Positions 1 through 6,760 of a stretch of DNA of 42,991 nucleotides are shown piece after piece. Source of the DNA: a virus; IMG/VR virus record IMGVR_UViG_3300020034_000037, positions 1 to 42,991 of that record. One strand, given 5' to 3'. Made by a program: the position numbers and the translations under genes. The notes beneath the pieces were generated by a model that ran no database searches, was not told the origin of the DNA, and saw only the letters and a list, made by a program, of their open reading frames with translations. Positions within the stretch are counted from its first letter, which is position 1. Each line of letters starts with the position of its first letter.

Positions 1-127
1 CCAGGCGAGGATCTCGGCTGCGCAGCAGCCGGCCCCGCGGCGAGCGAAGACACACTCCCTTCTTTCTGATCTGCAGAAGCAGAAGCAGAAGCAGAAGCAG
101 AAGCAGAAGCAGAAGCAGAAGCAGAAG
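1..127. repeat. Terminal direct repeat, left copy (contig circularity overlap)
   Basis: Bases 1-127 are identical to bases 42865-42991. An exact 127-base overlap at both ends is what a k=127 de Bruijn assembler leaves on a circular contig, so this is probably one locus written twice rather than a biological terminal repeat. One reading frame (the replisome organizer) continues perfectly through the join, which supports circularity. Confidence 0.93.
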
Positions 128-518
128 GGGGGTTTTCGGAAACCCCCACGAGGCCCCCTGCAGGGGGTTCCCTTGGACGCCCGCCCTTGGCTCCGTGCGG
201 CGCGCCCAACTTCCCGTACTTCCCGTTCTTTCGGAGACGCGTGAGCCACTCGATGCGCCCACGCGTGCCGCGAATGCGCACGCCGTTTGGCGCTTCGTCA
301 CCGAGTTCTGCATCGATGACATGACGCGCGCCGCCCGCGCCGAACACGTGCTCGACGTATTCGATCGGCAGCACGTAACGCTGCTCGGTCAGGCACTGCC
401 GCCAGAGGTGTTCCATCTTCCCCCGGGCGTGGTCGGCGTCGGCCAGGCCGGCGAGCTTCGCCAGGCGGACATAGCGGAAGTCGCCGAACGCCTCGTCCTC
501 GACGCGGATGGCGGCCAC
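1..518 (-). CDS. Replisome organizer / replication initiator, N-terminal part (gene continues at 42991-42471)
   Basis: The N-terminal half of a 303-aa replication protein whose gene crosses the circle junction: 518 down to 1, equivalent to 42991 at the repeat, then on to 42471. The start is a GTG at 518, overlapping the upstream stop as TAGTG, which suggests translational coupling. Residues 1 to about 85 look like the N-terminal DNA-binding domain of phage replisome organizers (IRVEDEAF...RLAKLAG pattern, then a W-R-x-C motif). A basic GGRPR linker follows, then nine Ser-Ala dipeptides encoded by the hexamer array at 73-126. The C-terminal part carries the conserved phage replication C-terminal domain. 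No stop occurs in this frame between 518 and the junction, and the joined length (912 nt) is a whole number of codons. In relatives this protein binds the origin and loads helicase. No helicase gene was recognised in the window. Confidence 0.85.
   Translation of the reverse strand, partial: MAAIRVEDEAFGDFRYVRLAKLAGLADADHARGKMEHLWRQCLTEQRYVLPIEYVEHVFGAGGARHVIDAELGDEAPNGVRIRGTRGRIEWLTRLRKNGKYGKLGAPHGAKGGRPREPPAGGLVGVSENPPSASASASASASASASASADQKEGSVSSLAAGPAAAQPRSSP
73..126. repeat. Tandem hexanucleotide array (GCAGAA)x9
   Basis: Nine perfect GCAGAA units. On the minus strand they encode (Ser-Ala)9 in frame, in the linker between the two domains of the replisome organizer. The second copy near 42937-42990 is the same array seen through the terminal overlap. 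A six-base unit can gain or lose copies without shifting frame. It could be an origin iteron or unwinding array, a flexible linker, or both. Confidence 0.95.
128..167. other. Pair of perfect palindromes beside the hexamer array; candidate origin structure
   Basis: Bases 128-135 (GGGGGTTT) pair with 140-147 (AAACCCCC) around a TCGG loop. Six bases later, 154-158 (CCCCC) and 163-167 (GGGGG) flank TGCA as a perfect 14-bp palindrome. The block lies inside the replisome organizer gene next to the GCAGAA array. Lambda places its origin in the equivalent interdomain part of gene O, so this is the best origin candidate in the window. That role is inference. Confidence 0.5.
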
Positions 519-730
519 TACCGCGCCTCGCCGATGTACTGCCTCAAGCAGCCACACGAATTGGTCACCGAGCGGGCGAGGTTGTCGGTTCGTACTGTCT
601 TGAATCCGCCGCAATCGCAGCGACAGATCCACATCGATCGCCCGCCATCTACGCGCTTGGCGAATGACACAGCAACCAGACGGCCGAAGCGGCGACCCGT
701 GAGATCGATGCGCTCTCGGGGGCGAGGCAT
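518..730 (-). CDS. Small zinc-binding protein of the phage 'DLTGxRFGRL' type
   Basis: 70 aa from the ATG at 730. The sequence opens MPRPRERIDLTGRRFGRL, a motif common in small phage proteins and at the N-termini of some phage AP2/HNH-type proteins. Cysteines follow as CRCDCGG (near residue 43) and SCGCL (near residue 62), a likely zinc ribbon. The stop TAG overlaps the GTG of the replisome organizer (TAGTG), so the two are probably translated together. The frame is open upstream to 877, but that extension lacks family similarity and crosses the terminator at 795-822. The exact role is unknown; nucleic-acid binding is likely. Confidence 0.7.
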   Translation of the reverse strand: MPRPRERIDLTGRRFGRLVAVSFAKRVDGGRSMWICRCDCGGFKTVRTDNLARSVTNSCGCLRQYIGEAR

Positions 731-794
731 CAGGCCTCGCCGAACGCGTTGACTGAGAAGAACATTCCGACACCCCCCACCCCGCGAAGAAAGA

Positions 795-822
795 GCCCAG
801 CCCGCGGAATTGCGAGCTGGGC
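795..822 (-). terminator. Probable rho-independent terminator after the repressor gene
   Basis: On the minus strand, GCCCAGC pairs with GCTGGGC across a 14-nt loop and is followed by TCTTTCTTC. It lies 60 nt beyond the repressor stop and upstream of the zinc-protein/replisome-organizer genes, so it would separate repressor transcription from the replication operon. Confidence 0.55.
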
Positions 823-882
823 CGCCGGGAGTCACGGCGCGCGACTTGTCCCCGGACAAACCTTGAGAGGCTCGCATGCGAG

Positions 883-1191
883 TTACGGCGAGGAGTTGGA
901 CGTCTGCTTTCCTGGTAAGGATTTGCGCACCTTGCGCCCATGAGACTTTCTCACTACAGTCTCTCTCCTACGCCCAGGAGAACCCCCGATGACCTTCCCC
1001 AGGAACACACCCAGCTCCACGCCGCAGGCCTCCGCGCAGGCCCGGCACATAGAGATGGTGAGGCCCCAGCTGCCGAGCTCGACGTGCCTCACCCACGAGT
1101 CGTCTCTGCCGATCTTGTCGGCCAGCTCTCGCGGGCTCAGCCCAGCTGCGATCCGGAAGTGGCGTACCCGTCTGGCTGAATCTGGAAGCAT
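883..1191 (-). CDS. XRE/Cro-CI family transcriptional repressor (prophage repressor candidate)
   Basis: 102 aa with an HTH_3-type domain at about residues 7-62 (RHFRIAAGLSPRELADKIG, then a recognition-helix region D-D-S-W-V-R-H-V-E) and a short basic C-terminal tail. There is no LexA/CI-like peptidase domain, so induction cannot be by RecA-stimulated self-cleavage of this protein. It is transcribed away from the regulator at 1270. No Shine-Dalgarno precedes the ATG at 1191. Instead a -35 (TTGACA, 1228-1223) and -10 (CATGAT, 1205-1200) place the transcript start at about the ATG, as for lambda cI. An operator palindrome sits in its promoter spacer (1204-1216) and another inside its own 3' end (941-953). 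It is the most likely protein to bind those palindromes. Confidence 0.75.
   Translation of the reverse strand: MLPDSARRVRHFRIAAGLSPRELADKIGRDDSWVRHVELGSWGLTISMCRACAEACGVELGVFLGKVIGGSPGRRRETVVRKSHGRKVRKSLPGKQTSNSSP
941..953. promoter_or_regulatory. Operator palindrome TGAGA-CTT-TCTCA inside the repressor gene
   Basis: A perfect 5+3+5 palindrome matching the other TGAGA-NNN-TCTCA sites. It lies within the repressor coding sequence. On the minus strand it is followed by CATGGG, resembling the -10 position in the switch promoter, but no good -35 precedes it. It could be a looping site, a roadblock or a leftward promoter operator. Confidence 0.6.
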
Positions 1192-1199
1192 AGTGAGAC

Positions 1200-1228
1200 A
1201 TCATGAGAGCTTCTCACGTACTTGTCAA
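1200..1228 (-). promoter_or_regulatory. Repressor promoter with operator in the spacer
   Basis: Leftward -35 TTGACA (1228-1223), 17-bp spacer, -10 CATGAT (1205-1200). The perfect operator TGAGA-GCT-TCTCA (1204-1216) fills the spacer, with a half site TGAGA at 1194-1198 just beyond. The expected transcript start falls at about 1192, next to the ATG at 1191, predicting a leaderless, autoregulated repressor mRNA. Confidence 0.65.
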
Positions 1229-1251
1229 GAATGGTGTGCGCCTCTCATGGG
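1222..1251 (+). promoter_or_regulatory. Rightward early promoter, divergent from the repressor promoter
   Basis: TTGTCA (1222-1227), 18-bp spacer, CATGGG (1246-1251), with an operator half site TCTCA at 1243-1247 at the end of the spacer. Its -35 overlaps the -35 of the repressor promoter on the other strand. A start near 1258 would give a short leader with GAGGG (1257-1261) before the ATG at 1270. The -10 match is weak. Confidence 0.4.
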
Positions 1252-1269
1252 CGGATGAGGGTTCAGAAG

Positions 1270-1815
1270 ATGGCGAAGAAGACTGCACCACCAACCCCTC
1301 GGCCTCGTGGCCCCTCCCACACCGGGCCGCTGTACGAGATCACGGAGGACTTCTCCCGTCGCTTCGAGCGGCTGCTGGAAACCAAGAGCCAGGCCGATGT
1401 AGCCAGAGAGCTGGGCTCCTACCTGTCCGTGAAGCTGGGTGAGCCGATCAAGGTGGACGCATCGAGCATCAGCCACCTGCGCTCGGTGAAGTACCCCAGC
1501 TCACGGTGGGCCGGTCCTGTGGCCGAGATGTACAAGTGGCCGATACCGCCGATCGCTCGCGACCTGCTCGAGGGCGGGCACAGAGAGGCCCGCCTCAGCG
1601 CGACCATCTCCAGGCTGGAGCGTCTGCTCGACGTCAATCCCACCCGCTACGAGCACCTGGAGACGCTGATCGAGGGCGAGGCGCTCACGGTGGAAGGCGA
1701 ACTGTTGAGCAACAAGGCGTCGGCGGCGTTACGTGGAGAAAGGGCGGGTGAGCAAGGCGTGAGGGGCGCGCCCTCCTCGTCCACTCAAGGCGACAAGGAT
1801 GACGACGGAGAGTGA
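1270..1815 (+). CDS. Rightward switch regulator, HTH-like (Cro/CII-position protein)
   Basis: 181 aa from the ATG at 1270, chosen because GAGGG lies about 9 nt upstream; in-frame starts at 1222 and 1255 are possible. Residues about 37-75 read QADVARELG...VDASSISHLRSVKYPSSRWA, which resembles an XRE-type helix-turn-helix with an insertion between helices. A hydrophilic C-terminal tail ends in an acidic DKDDDGE. It is the first gene of the rightward operon, opposite the repressor, where Cro- or CII-like proteins usually sit. DNA binding is likely; the specific role is inference. Confidence 0.6.
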   Translation: MAKKTAPPTPRPRGPSHTGPLYEITEDFSRRFERLLETKSQADVARELGSYLSVKLGEPIKVDASSISHLRSVKYPSSRWAGPVAEMYKWPIPPIARDLLEGGHREARLSATISRLERLLDVNPTRYEHLETLIEGEALTVEGELLSNKASAALRGERAGEQGVRGAPSSSTQGDKDDDGE

Positions 1816-1862
1816 CGGAGGAAGGGGGGCGTGGGAGGGTGGCTTCTCGCTTGGAGGGTGGC

Positions 1863-2018
1863 ATGAGCAAGGACGTGGTGGAGCTGGCCCGGAAGCTGGA
1901 GCGGCTCCGAGAGGTGGACATCGAGGCCTACGAGCGCCTGAGCCGGAAAATAGACGAGTATCTCGTTGAAAGTATTCGTGCGCCCGGAGACGTGAGAGAA
2001 TCTCATCATCGCGCTTGA
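1863..2018 (+). CDS. Small helical protein of unknown function
   Basis: 51 aa from ATG 1863, preceded by GGAGGG at good spacing. A GTG at 1812, overlapping the previous stop, would give 68 aa. The sequence is charged and helical (MSKDVVELARKLERLREVD...). Its last codons (1993-2005) contain an operator palindrome, and its stop overlaps the -35 box of the next gene's promoter. It is not recognised. Confidence 0.5.
   Translation: MSKDVVELARKLERLREVDIEAYERLSRKIDEYLVESIRAPGDVRESHHRA
1993..2005. promoter_or_regulatory. Operator palindrome TGAGA-GAA-TCTCA
   Basis: Perfect 5+3+5 palindrome of the regulon type, lying at the 3' end of the small gene and just upstream of the promoter for the gene at 2051. 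Confidence 0.7.
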
Positions 2019-2050
2019 CTCGGTGAGAACCTCATGAGAGACTCTCATGC
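2015..2050 (+). promoter_or_regulatory. Repressor-type promoter with tandem operators for the gene at 2051
   Basis: -35 TTGACT at 2015-2020 lies 36 nt before the ATG at 2051. A short operator variant TGAGAACCTCA (2024-2034) abuts a perfect palindrome TGAGA-GAC-TCTCA (2035-2047), and the start codon follows three bases later. The -10 (GAGACT, 2038-2043, 17-bp spacing) is poor by the sigma70 consensus. The layout matches base for base in spacing the promoter at 40651-40616. Confidence 0.6.
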
Positions 2051-2515
2051 ATGGACAACAACAGGTCGCCCGGCAACGACCTTCGCACTCAGCTGAACCT
2101 CCTCGACCTGGCCGACAAGGTCCCGTGCCTGTACGGCGTCGAGGAGTGCAACTGCCCCGGCTGCGCAGCTCGCGCGGCCCTCATCCAGGCTGACGCGTAT
2201 CTGGAGCGCGGTCTGCTCCTGGACGCGTACCTGAAGACCGGCCACGCCGACTATCAGTTCGACTGGGCGCCCGTCCGCGAGGCTTACGAGCGCCTGGGTG
2301 TGGCGCTGGCGGAAGCACCGGACGACCTGCTCGAGTGCCCCCGCTGTCGATCGGTGGTCGCGGAGTCCGACGCGGTGAGCGTCCACCACGACCCGGACGA
2401 ACCGGCAGACCAGCTCTGCGCCCCCTGCGCCGCGGAGACGTCGCTGTGCCCGGCCGAGCTGCTGATGGCGTGGTCCACGCGGGCGCGCCGGCGCGGAAGG
2501 TCGGTGTCGGCGTGA
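2051..2515 (+). CDS. Cysteine-rich protein, probable zinc-binding; unknown function
   Basis: 154 aa from the ATG at 2051. Cysteine groups CNCPGC (near residue 33), CPRC (near 97) and CAPC (near 118) suggest two metal-binding knuckles around a helical middle. There is no good Shine-Dalgarno; the operator ends three bases before the start, so a leaderless transcript is expected. It is the first gene of the main rightward operon under the tandem operator. The stop overlaps the next GTG (GTGA). Confidence 0.6.
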   Translation: MDNNRSPGNDLRTQLNLLDLADKVPCLYGVEECNCPGCAARAALIQADAYLERGLLLDAYLKTGHADYQFDWAPVREAYERLGVALAEAPDDLLECPRCRSVVAESDAVSVHHDPDEPADQLCAPCAAETSLCPAELLMAWSTRARRRGRSVSA

Positions 2516-2802
2516 TCGTCATCCAGCGCCTGGCCGACGGGACCGTCCGGCTCACCTCACCCGATCGCCCGACCGAGGACATCCGCCCGAAGAAGCGCCC
2601 CCGTCCGACGGAGCCACCGCACCCGACCGCCCGGGCCAAGACCGACCTCGCCGTCGGCAACATCCTCTTCGAGCAGCGTGGTGGCATCTGGCACGCCTAT
2701 CTCGGTGCGGCAGGAGGCCACGGTCTCACCAGGCAGCTGGCGGCCGACGCCCTGCTCCGCCGGTGCCGCCTGGTCGAGATGCTGTTCGTGAGGCGGCCAT
2801 GA
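2512..2802 (+). CDS. Small hypothetical protein
   Basis: 96 aa from the GTG at 2512, overlapping the previous stop as GTGA. The N-terminal half is basic and proline-rich (RPKKRPRPTEPPHP). The C-terminal half looks folded (GNILFEQRGGIWHAYLGA...). No family recognised. It ends in ATGA overlap with the next gene. Confidence 0.55.
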   Translation: MIVIQRLADGTVRLTSPDRPTEDIRPKKRPRPTEPPHPTARAKTDLAVGNILFEQRGGIWHAYLGAAGGHGLTRQLAADALLRRCRLVEMLFVRRP

Positions 2803-2960
2803 GCCGTCGCAAGGAGACCAAGCCGGAGGCGCTGGACTGGCTGGCGTCGCACGACCGCCTCGACATGTACATGGTGCTCTGGGCCAACGCCCGCCGCACC
2901 GGCAACCGGTGGCAGTGGGTGAGCAGCCACAGCGGCTGGCGGTTCGGAGGCTGGCGATGA
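2799..2960 (+). CDS. Small tryptophan-rich hypothetical protein
   Basis: 53 aa, ATG 2799 overlapping the previous stop as ATGA. It contains five tryptophans, mostly near the C-terminus ([18 protein letters not shown]). No family recognised. Position and overlaps on both sides support it as a real operon member. Confidence 0.5.
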   Translation: MSRRKETKPEALDWLASHDRLDMYMVLWANARRTGNRWQWVSSHSGWRFGGWR

Positions 2961-3190
2961 CCAGAGAGCGCATGCGCTCGGTGAGGGACCTGCTCGCCGA
3001 GGCAAAGCGCCTGATGGGCGCCAGCGAGCTTCACGTCCAGTTCTTCGACGTACCGCGGGACGCGATGAGCACGCTGCTCGTCGAAGGGGCCGCGGTCACC
3101 AACGACGCGCACGGCATGACGGCGGCGATGGACTGGCGCGACGAATCGATCGTGCTCGATGCGTTCAGGGGCCCGGAGGTGGTGGGATGA
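2957..3190 (+). CDS. Small hypothetical protein upstream of recT
   Basis: 77 aa, ATG 2957 in ATGA overlap with the previous stop; its own stop overlaps the recombinase start in the same way. No motif recognised. Translational coupling to the recombination gene is likely. Confidence 0.55.
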   Translation: MTRERMRSVRDLLAEAKRLMGASELHVQFFDVPRDAMSTLLVEGAAVTNDAHGMTAAMDWRDESIVLDAFRGPEVVG

Positions 3191-4023
3191 CGACGACAGC
3201 GAACTTCACAGCTGACCAGATGGAGCTAATCAAGACGACCATCTGTCGGGGTTCCACCGACGACGAGTTCAGGCTGTTCATGACCGTTTGCGGTCGGCTC
3301 GGGCTTGACCCATTCGCTCGCCAGATCTTCCCGGTGAGGCGCTGGGACAGCCAGGCCAACCGCGAGGTTATGTCCATCCAGACCAGCATCGACGGCTACC
3401 GGCTCGTCGCCGAGCGGTCCGGCAAGTACGAGGGCCAGGTTGGGCCGCTGTGGTGCGGCAAGGACGGACAGTGGCGCGACGTGTGGCTCGATAGCGAGCC
3501 GCCCGCGGCAGCCAAGGTCGGCGTCTACCGCAAGAACGCGCGCGAGCCGCTGTGGGCCGTGGCTCGCTGGTCGAGCTACGCGCAGACGAAGAAGGATGGC
3601 TCGCCGACGAGCATATGGAAGCGCATGCCCGACCTCATGCTAGCGAAGTGCGCCGAGTCGCTGGCTCTGCGGAAAGCGTTCCCGGCTGAGCTGAGTGGCG
3701 TCTACACCGCAGAGGAGATGGACCAGGCGCAGGTTTTGGACGCGCGGCTAGAGGCGCCCATCGTCCCCATTCGGCCCGCGCTCGCTCCGCACGAGCAGGT
3801 CATCGACGTCATTGACGAGCAAGGTCCTCCGCCGATCACGCAGACGCTCGAGGAGAAGATCACCGTCGCGGCCTCGCTCGAGGGCCTGGGCAAGCTCCTG
3901 CCCGAGTTGAGGGCGGTGAAGGACGAAGCCGACAAGTCGCGCCTGCGCGACGTCTACTCGACGGTGCGCAAGCGCCTCATCGCCGGGTACGCCAGCCAGC
4001 TCAAGGGCGAGGTGCAGTCGTGA
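3187..4023 (+). CDS. bet: RecT/Bet family single-strand annealing recombinase
   Basis: 278 aa, close to family length. The sequence shows the Bet/RecT signature: a start with [16 protein letters not shown], then [17 protein letters not shown], then [22 protein letters not shown] followed by a W-C-x-x-DGxWxDVW stretch. In the family this protein binds single-stranded DNA and anneals homologous strands, working with a 5'-3' exonuclease; the PD-(D/E)XK nuclease at 4816 is its likely partner. Residues after about 180 are less conserved. The start ATG overlaps the previous stop (ATGA). Confidence 0.9.
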   Translation: MTTTANFTADQMELIKTTICRGSTDDEFRLFMTVCGRLGLDPFARQIFPVRRWDSQANREVMSIQTSIDGYRLVAERSGKYEGQVGPLWCGKDGQWRDVWLDSEPPAAAKVGVYRKNAREPLWAVARWSSYAQTKKDGSPTSIWKRMPDLMLAKCAESLALRKAFPAELSGVYTAEEMDQAQVLDARLEAPIVPIRPALAPHEQVIDVIDEQGPPPITQTLEEKITVAASLEGLGKLLPELRAVKDEADKSRLRDVYSTVRKRLIAGYASQLKGEVQS

Positions 4024-4655
4024 AGATCCTCAGCCGATGGAACTCGAACACGGTCCTGTTCGAGGACGATAGCCCCACCCAGCGAGAGACCGTGATCGCA
4101 GCGGTCCTGCGCGGCGCCAACCTGCGCGGCGCCAACCTGCGCGACGCCAACCTGCGCGACGCCAACCTGCGCGACGCCAACCTGCGCGACGCCAACCTGA
4201 GCGGCGCCGACCTGAGCGACGCCAACCTGCGCGACGCCAACCTGCGCGACGCCAACCTGAGCGACGCCAACCTGCGCGGCGCCAACCTGCGCGGCGCCAA
4301 CCTGAGCGGCGCCGACCTGAGCGGCGCCAACCTGCGCGACGCCGACCTGCCCACCTTGGTGCGCGTCGAGAATCTGGACCGCAAGATCCTCGGTGCCATC
4401 GAGGCTGGCGGCGCGCTGGAGATGAACACGTGGCACACGTGCAAGACGACGCACTGCCGGGCGGGATGGGCGATCAACCTGGCTGGGCCGGCGGGTGCGG
4501 TCCTGGAGGACATCTACGGGCCCGCGGTCGCCGGCGCGCTGATCTACGCGGCGTCCCGACCGGACAGGCCGATCCCCGACTTCTACGCGACGACCGAGGA
4601 CGCTCTCGCGTCGATCCGCGATGACGCGGCCGAGGACACGGAGGTGCAGTCGTGA
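4020..4655 (+). CDS. Pentapeptide-repeat protein
   Basis: 211 aa from the GTG at 4020 (GTGA overlap with the recombinase). Residues 30-109 are sixteen uninterrupted pentapeptides of the form L-(R/S)-(G/D)-A-(N/D), enough for four coils of a right-handed quadrilateral beta-helix. A C-terminal domain of about 100 aa follows ([15 protein letters not shown]...[15 protein letters not shown]), an arrangement I recall from other phage pentapeptide proteins. Some family members (Qnr, MfpA) mimic DNA and bind gyrase, but nothing here proves that role. The repeat DNA is nearly identical unit to unit, suggesting recent expansion. Confidence 0.85.
   Translation: MKILSRWNSNTVLFEDDSPTQRETVIAAVLRGANLRGANLRDANLRDANLRDANLRDANLSGADLSDANLRDANLRDANLSDANLRGANLRGANLSGADLSGANLRDADLPTLVRVENLDRKILGAIEAGGALEMNTWHTCKTTHCRAGWAINLAGPAGAVLEDIYGPAVAGALIYAASRPDRPIPDFYATTEDALASIRDDAAEDTEVQS
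4107..4346 (+). repeat. Sixteen 15-bp tandem repeats encoding pentapeptides
   Basis: Sixteen units close to CTGCGCGACGCCAAC or CTGAGCGGCGCCGAC, with few substitutions and no silent drift. They are in frame, so copy number can change without breaking the gene. Confidence 0.95.
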
Positions 4656-4819
4656 AGACCGACGACGATCGCGACTACAGCGAGGACCCGGTGGTCACCG
4701 AGCGCGACGAGCTGTCGAAGGAGTGCGAGCGGCTGGCCAACGAGAACGCTGAGCTGCGGACCAGGCTCAGCCTCGCGATGCAGGTGATCGACGCCTGCAT
4801 CCCCAAGGGCGACCTGTGA
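4652..4819 (+). CDS. Small coiled-coil protein
   Basis: 55 aa from GTG 4652, overlapping the previous stop (GTGA); its own stop overlaps the next GTG. The middle ([20 protein letters not shown]) has leucine-zipper spacing. It is not recognised. It lies between the pentapeptide protein and the nuclease. Confidence 0.55.
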   Translation: MKTDDDRDYSEDPVVTERDELSKECERLANENAELRTRLSLAMQVIDACIPKGDL

Positions 4820-5979
4820 CCTGGACCGCCTCCAACTTCGAGCGCGTCCGCCGATGTCCAGCCAGCGCGGCATTGCCCCAGATCAACTGCACCTCCCAGT
4901 GGGCGCAGGACGGCATCGACGGCCACGCCGCTCTGCAGAAGTTCGTGGAGCTGGTGAGGCAGGGCGAGGATCCGGTCTGCGCCATCCGTGCGGTGCCGAC
5001 GGAGTGGCGTCCAATCTGCGACTCGGTCGCGTACTTGGCCAAGCACCTGCGCTCGGAGCTGGCGTTCGCCTACAACGTCGCCAACGGCGAGGGTCGCGTG
5101 CTTGGCGTCAACCTGGACCGCCAGTACAAGCTCAACGACTGCGAGGTGGCCGGAACCGCCGACCTCGCCGGCACGGTGGAAGGCGTGGCGATCGTCATCG
5201 ATCTCAAGACTGGGTGGGGCGAAGTCACCAGGCCCGACATCAACCCCCAGCTCCGCATCCTGGCCCTGATGGCAGCGCGCGCATGGGGCTGCGACAGAGC
5301 GAAGGTCGCCATCCTCACCGGCCACGAGGGCGCCGAGCCGAGTTGGCGCTGGGCCGAGCTCGAGGCGTGGGACCTGGACGAGGTCGCTGCGCAGGCGGCC
5401 GACACGTTCAACGCCGTGTCCAGGGCGAGAGAGAACATGGTGTTCGGCAGCGAAACCCCGAGCGTCACCGAGGGCTCGTGGTGCAAGTACTGCCCCGCAG
5501 CTCCGGTGTGCCCGGCCAAGACGGCCCTAATCCGTCGCCTCGCCAGCGGCGCTGAGGGTGACGAGCTGGAGATGATGCTGCCGCTGGACCGGCGCACCGC
5601 CGGCATCGCATGGGAGCGTCTGGGCCACGCCAAGCAGCTTCTGAAGCGGGTGGAGGCGGCGTGCCACGCCTACCTCGACGAAGAAGGTCAGATCGACCTG
5701 CCGTCGGGCAAGACGCTCCGCAAGGTCATCACCGAGGGCAACGAGCGCCTCGACGGAGAGGTGGTCTACAGCGTCACCAGGGAGCTGTGCGGCGCGGACA
5801 TCGCCGATGGTGCCGTCGAGCGCAGGGCCACCAAGTCACGGCTGGAGGAAGCGCTGCGCGAGAAGCTGGGACGGGGCGCAGCAGCGCAGATGCGCACCGT
5901 GCTGGACGAGGTGAGGAAGCGCGGAGGCGCGTTGAAGCCGATGACCAAGAAGCTGGTCGAAGTGGACGGTGAGCCGTGA
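4816..5979 (+). CDS. PD-(D/E)XK exonuclease with Fe-S cysteines (RecB/Cas4-like, DUF2800 type)
   Basis: 387 aa from GTG 4816 (GTGA overlap). Nuclease core residues can be read: D116 (GTADLAG), D129 and K131 (VIDLKTG), and a downstream Gln at 145 (NPQLRI). C14 plus C223, C226 and C232 (WCKYCPAAPVCP) form the pattern of the iron-sulfur clamp found in AddB/Cas4-type nucleases. It probably supplies the exonuclease activity that makes single strands for the Bet-like protein at 3187. A C-terminal helical region (260-387) is less conserved. Confidence 0.82.
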   Translation: MTWTASNFERVRRCPASAALPQINCTSQWAQDGIDGHAALQKFVELVRQGEDPVCAIRAVPTEWRPICDSVAYLAKHLRSELAFAYNVANGEGRVLGVNLDRQYKLNDCEVAGTADLAGTVEGVAIVIDLKTGWGEVTRPDINPQLRILALMAARAWGCDRAKVAILTGHEGAEPSWRWAELEAWDLDEVAAQAADTFNAVSRARENMVFGSETPSVTEGSWCKYCPAAPVCPAKTALIRRLASGAEGDELEMMLPLDRRTAGIAWERLGHAKQLLKRVEAACHAYLDEEGQIDLPSGKTLRKVITEGNERLDGEVVYSVTRELCGADIADGAVERRATKSRLEEALREKLGRGAAAQMRTVLDEVRKRGGALKPMTKKLVEVDGEP

Positions 5980-6215
5980 CCCGCCCGCTCACCGGCCAAG
6001 AGCTAGCAGCCGCCGTGGACCGCATCCGCAGCTCGCCGCGGGTTGCACCCCTCGAGCTACACACCGACGACTGCCCGTGGATCACGACCTCGGGGCGCCG
6101 GGCCTGCCGATGCGGATGCGCGCCCATCCAGGCGCTCATAGAGGACTACCTGAGGCGCGAGCCTCCTGCGCCGATCGATCTCGGACCCGTGTATTGCGAA
6201 TGGGGGAACCTGTGA
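5976..6215 (+). CDS. Small cysteine-containing hypothetical protein
   Basis: 79 aa from GTG 5976 (GTGA overlap). Cysteines in DDCPW and RRACRCGC, with histidine, could hold a metal ion. No family recognised. Confidence 0.5.
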   Translation: MTRPLTGQELAAAVDRIRSSPRVAPLELHTDDCPWITTSGRRACRCGCAPIQALIEDYLRREPPAPIDLGPVYCEWGNL

Positions 6216-6760
6216 GCGAGCGAGACCCGGAAGTGGAGGCCACCGTGGAGGCCATCGAAGGCGATGACCCAACCTGGGCCAGACTCGAGGGGCGTGACGT
6301 AAGCACGGAGTTCATTCGCCACTGCGTCGAGGCCGGCCGCGCGCTGGGCAGGGCGGAGAAGGTGGAGGCGCAGCGCGACGACGCGTGGGAGGCGGGGCGC
6401 AAGAGGGGGCTGGCGGAGTGGGAGGAGTTCAGCAGTCACGGCCTGGCTCAGGTTGTAGCTCGAGCCAAAGCCGTGGGCGCGAGCGAGGAGCTCGCCGGCC
6501 TGTTCCGCTGGCTGCGTGAGATGAACGGCGCAGTCGACGAACCTGACGAGGCTCTCGAGGGGCTTATGCAGCTGATCGATCGTGAGTTGCCACACCGCGC
6601 CCGCGTCGACGCGCCGGCCCAGCCCGCCCCGTGGCGCAAGGTCCTCCAGCTGTGGGTGGACTGGGCCATGAGCGACCCACCCGGCGGGTACGACCTGGAC
6701 CACCTTGAGCACCTGGTGAAGCTGTCGCGTGAGGCGCTGGGCGAGGGAGGTGCGAAGTGA
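6212..6760 (+). CDS. Hypothetical helical protein
   Basis: 182 aa from GTG 6212, chosen for its GTGA overlap; an ATG at 6200 is in frame. The protein is acidic and helical, with no cysteine cluster or recognisable domain except short charged repeats. Its stop overlaps the next GTG. Confidence 0.5.
   Translation: MSERDPEVEATVEAIEGDDPTWARLEGRDVSTEFIRHCVEAGRALGRAEKVEAQRDDAWEAGRKRGLAEWEEFSSHGLAQVVARAKAVGASEELAGLFRWLREMNGAVDEPDEALEGLMQLIDRELPHRARVDAPAQPAPWRKVLQLWVDWAMSDPPGGYDLDHLEHLVKLSREALGEGGAK

Noticed and set aside
73-126. CRISPR-like array
   Set aside because: Units are six bases with no spacers; this is a simple tandem repeat in a coding frame.
1-127. Biological direct terminal repeat of a linear genome
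   Set aside because: The length equals a common maximum k-mer (127), and a gene reads straight through the join, so assembly overlap of a circle is simpler.
195-752. Rightward 185-aa open frame
   Set aside because: It is antisense to the replisome organizer and zinc-protein frames, which have clear family motifs and coupled starts.
518-877. Longer 119-aa start for the zinc protein
   Set aside because: The extra 49 residues cross the terminator at 795-822 and lack family similarity; the ATG at 730 opens the recognised motif.
4107-4346. CRISPR or regulatory repeat array
   Set aside because: The 15-bp units are in-frame pentapeptide codons within one gene.
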